A stretch of DNA of 34,963 nt from a bacterium. GTDB taxonomy: Bacteria; Patescibacteriota; Minisyncoccia; Moranbacterales; UBA2206. A program made the translations under genes and the position numbers. Position 1 is the first letter of the stretch, and every line of letters begins with the position of its first letter. Positions 33,605 through 34,963 of this stretch are shown here, piece after piece. The notes beneath the pieces were generated by a model. It was not told where the DNA came from. It did not search any database and saw only the letters and a list, made by a program, of their open reading frames with translations. Location of the stretch: positions 1 through 34,963 of the forward strand of contig JAJYDG010000008.1 of the NCBI GenBank assembly GCA_021777675.1, written 5' to 3'.

Positions 33605-33787
33605 TTATTTTTCATTTAAAAGCGTCATAATCCTCGCCATATCGCGCTTTTCTGATCTGATTACTCGCACACCTTTAATCTGTTTAGCCACCAAATCAAA
33701 CCTTTGCTTTCGAACGCTTTCCGCTTTTTCAAGCAAAATCTTTTCTAGCTCTTCTTTATTTTTTCCTCTCAATTCTTTAATCTTCAT
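33605..33787 (-). CDS. rpmC: 50S ribosomal protein L29
   Basis: uL29, near the polypeptide exit tunnel. An all-helical 60-residue protein starting MKIKELRGKNKEELEKILLE and ending with IRSEKRDMARIMTLLNEK. Normal length, between rplP and rpsQ. Confidence 0.95.
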   Translation of the reverse strand: MKIKELRGKNKEELEKILLEKAESVRKQRFDLVAKQIKGVRVIRSEKRDMARIMTLLNEK

Positions 33788-33804
33788 ATAAATATTACTT
33801 AACC

Positions 33805-34218
33805 TTAATCCTCTTTAACGATAAATCTGGTTTTTAAATTCAACTTATGCGCTGCCAAACGCATCGCTTCCTTTGCAATTTCCCTTTTTACACCATCCAT
33901 TTCAAACAAAACTGTTCCCGGCTTGACTACTGCCACAAAATGATCCACCGCCCCTTTTCCTTTTCCCATAGGAGTTTCATCGCCTTTTTTGGTCATAGGT
34001 TTATCGGGAAAAATTCTAATCCAAATTTTGCCTCCGCGTTGGATATATCTTGTCATCGCTCTTCGAGCCGCTTCAATCTGCCTGGCAGAAACCAAATTAG
34101 CACTTATTGCTTTCAAAGCAAAACTGCCGAAACTGATCGTGTTCCCACGCGAAGCATTACCACGAATCGCTCCACCGCGTTGAATCTTTCTGTGTTTTAC
34201 TTTCTTAGGCATTAACAT
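33805..34218 (-). CDS. rplP: 50S ribosomal protein L16
   Basis: uL16, close to the peptidyl-transferase centre. The N-terminus [15 protein letters not shown] fits the family; an ATG at residue 3 is possible. [46 protein letters not shown] and [17 protein letters not shown] follow in order. 137 residues, complete. Confidence 0.97.
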   Translation of the reverse strand: MLMPKKVKHRKIQRGGAIRGNASRGNTISFGSFALKAISANLVSARQIEAARRAMTRYIQRGGKIWIRIFPDKPMTKKGDETPMGKGKGAVDHFVAVVKPGTVLFEMDGVKREIAKEAMRLAAHKLNLKTRFIVKED

Positions 34219-34242
34219 AACTTTTCACTTTTAATTTAAATA

Positions 34243-34896
34243 CTATTTATTCTTTTCGAAAACATCTCCCTTGTACAACCAAGCCTTAACACCAATTGAT
34301 CCATAGGTTGTGTGCGCTGTAGCTCTGGCAAAATCAACATTGGCTCGCAGTGTGTGCAGTGGCAAAGTACCTTTTGACAGCCATTCTCTACGTGACATTT
34401 CCGCTCCACCCAATCTTCCTGACATCTCGATTTTAACTCCTTTAATCGTGCTATTTTTCATTGCTTGCTCCAGCATCATTTTCATCACCCTCCTGAAAGG
34501 CGTTCTTTTCTCCAGCTGTTCAGCTACATTTTGAGCAACAATCATTGCGCTTTCCTCAAAATTTTTAACTTCCTGAATTTCGATTCTTAAATTTATATTG
34601 CGATTTTTTTTAAAATATTCATCTTTAATATATTTTTTAATATCTTCCGCTCCGCTACCACCTCTTCCAATCAACACACCGGGACGAGCAGTTTTAATGA
34701 TAACACTTATTGCCGATTGCGATCTTTCAATCTCGACTTCAGAAATAAACGCGGATTTCCATTTTTTAAAAATATCCAGCCTTATCTCAATATCTTGCTT
34801 GAGATTAGCATTATAATCTTTTTTACTAAACCATTTTGATCTCCAGTTTTGCGTAATTCCCAGTCTTAGACCAATTGGATTGACTTTATGTCCCAT
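34243..34896 (-). CDS. rpsC: 30S ribosomal protein S3
   Basis: uS3, at the mRNA entry channel. MGHKVNPIGLRLGITQNW starts the protein. The KH domain has VLIGRGGSGAEDIKKYI, and the C-terminal domain has RRVMKMMLEQAMKN, GVKIEMSGRLGGAEMSRREW and GSIGVKAWLYKGDVF. 217 residues. First complete gene of the ribosomal run in the window. Confidence 0.98.
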   Translation of the reverse strand: MGHKVNPIGLRLGITQNWRSKWFSKKDYNANLKQDIEIRLDIFKKWKSAFISEVEIERSQSAISVIIKTARPGVLIGRGGSGAEDIKKYIKDEYFKKNRNINLRIEIQEVKNFEESAMIVAQNVAEQLEKRTPFRRVMKMMLEQAMKNSTIKGVKIEMSGRLGGAEMSRREWLSKGTLPLHTLRANVDFARATAHTTYGSIGVKAWLYKGDVFEKNK

Positions 34897-34923
34897 ATTA
34901 TCTTCTTAAAAAATTCAAATTAA

Positions 34924-34963
34924 TTACATTGACTTTCTTCTAAAAATTCTATTTTTCCATGTT
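34924..34963 (-). CDS. Possible 3' end of an upstream ribosomal gene (rplV?)
   Basis: Minus strand, a frame entering from the window edge reads T-W-K-N-R-I-F-R-R-K-S-M and then TAA (34926-34924), 27 nt before rpsC. The Lys/Arg-rich tail and the position fit the end of L22, which normally precedes S3. Another frame is also open here (ending SQCN and a stop), so the call is weak. Confidence 0.35.
   Translation of the reverse strand, partial: TWKNRIFRRKSM

Overview
The window is an AT-rich bacterial chromosome segment that uses the standard code (TGA is a stop, for example at the end of nuoE). It most resembles a Patescibacteria/CPR genome, probably a parcubacterial lineage. Supporting signs are a spc-type ribosomal operon with no rpmD (uL30) between rpsE and rplO, short versions of several core proteins, many starts without a Shine-Dalgarno sequence, and small membrane-anchored proteins of unknown family. 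This placement is inference, because no marker-gene search could be run.

Layout. Positions 1-250 hold a minus-strand promoter and the start of a probably frameshifted membrane-protein gene. Positions 325-4197 are a plus-strand heat-shock cluster (perfect CIRCE operator, hrcA, grpE, hsp20, dnaK, terminator). From about 4200 to 34963 almost everything is on the minus strand. Reading in the direction of transcription from the right end: S3-L16-L29-S17-L14-L24-L5-S14-S8-L6-L18-S5-L15-secY-adk-map-ruvX (34896 to 26324); a short UDP-glucose-dehydrogenase-like gene with its own promoter; an exported cysteine-rich protein; the ispD-ispF-ispE isoprenoid genes; a polyamine group (speD, a deoxyhypusine-synthase-like gene, an EamA-type transporter); a run of SET-domain protein, sensor histidine kinase, small anchored protein, class II aldolase, nuoE and nuoF; two tRNA genes (Ala-CGC and Ser-CGA); a nuclease-like gene with an HNH nuclease remnant; a lipoprotein cyclophilin, HAD phosphatase and RNase H; a MacA/MacB-type export system; and a membrane-anchored tandem thioredoxin-fold protein.

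The main departures from a routine annotation are these. (1) A noncoding element of about 125 nt occurs twice on the same strand, upstream of speD and upstream of the cysteine-rich gene. It has a conserved hairpin and a terminator. (2) Deoxyhypusine-synthase-like and speD genes sit together with a transporter. (3) An independent plus-strand cysteine-rich small gene, with its own promoter and terminator, sits inside the minus-strand MacAB operon. (4) A GC-rich structured stretch and a decayed HNH nuclease lie beside the tRNAs. (5) A bacterial SET-domain protein with a post-SET zinc motif is present. No CRISPR array, insertion sequence, transposase, integrase or rRNA was seen.
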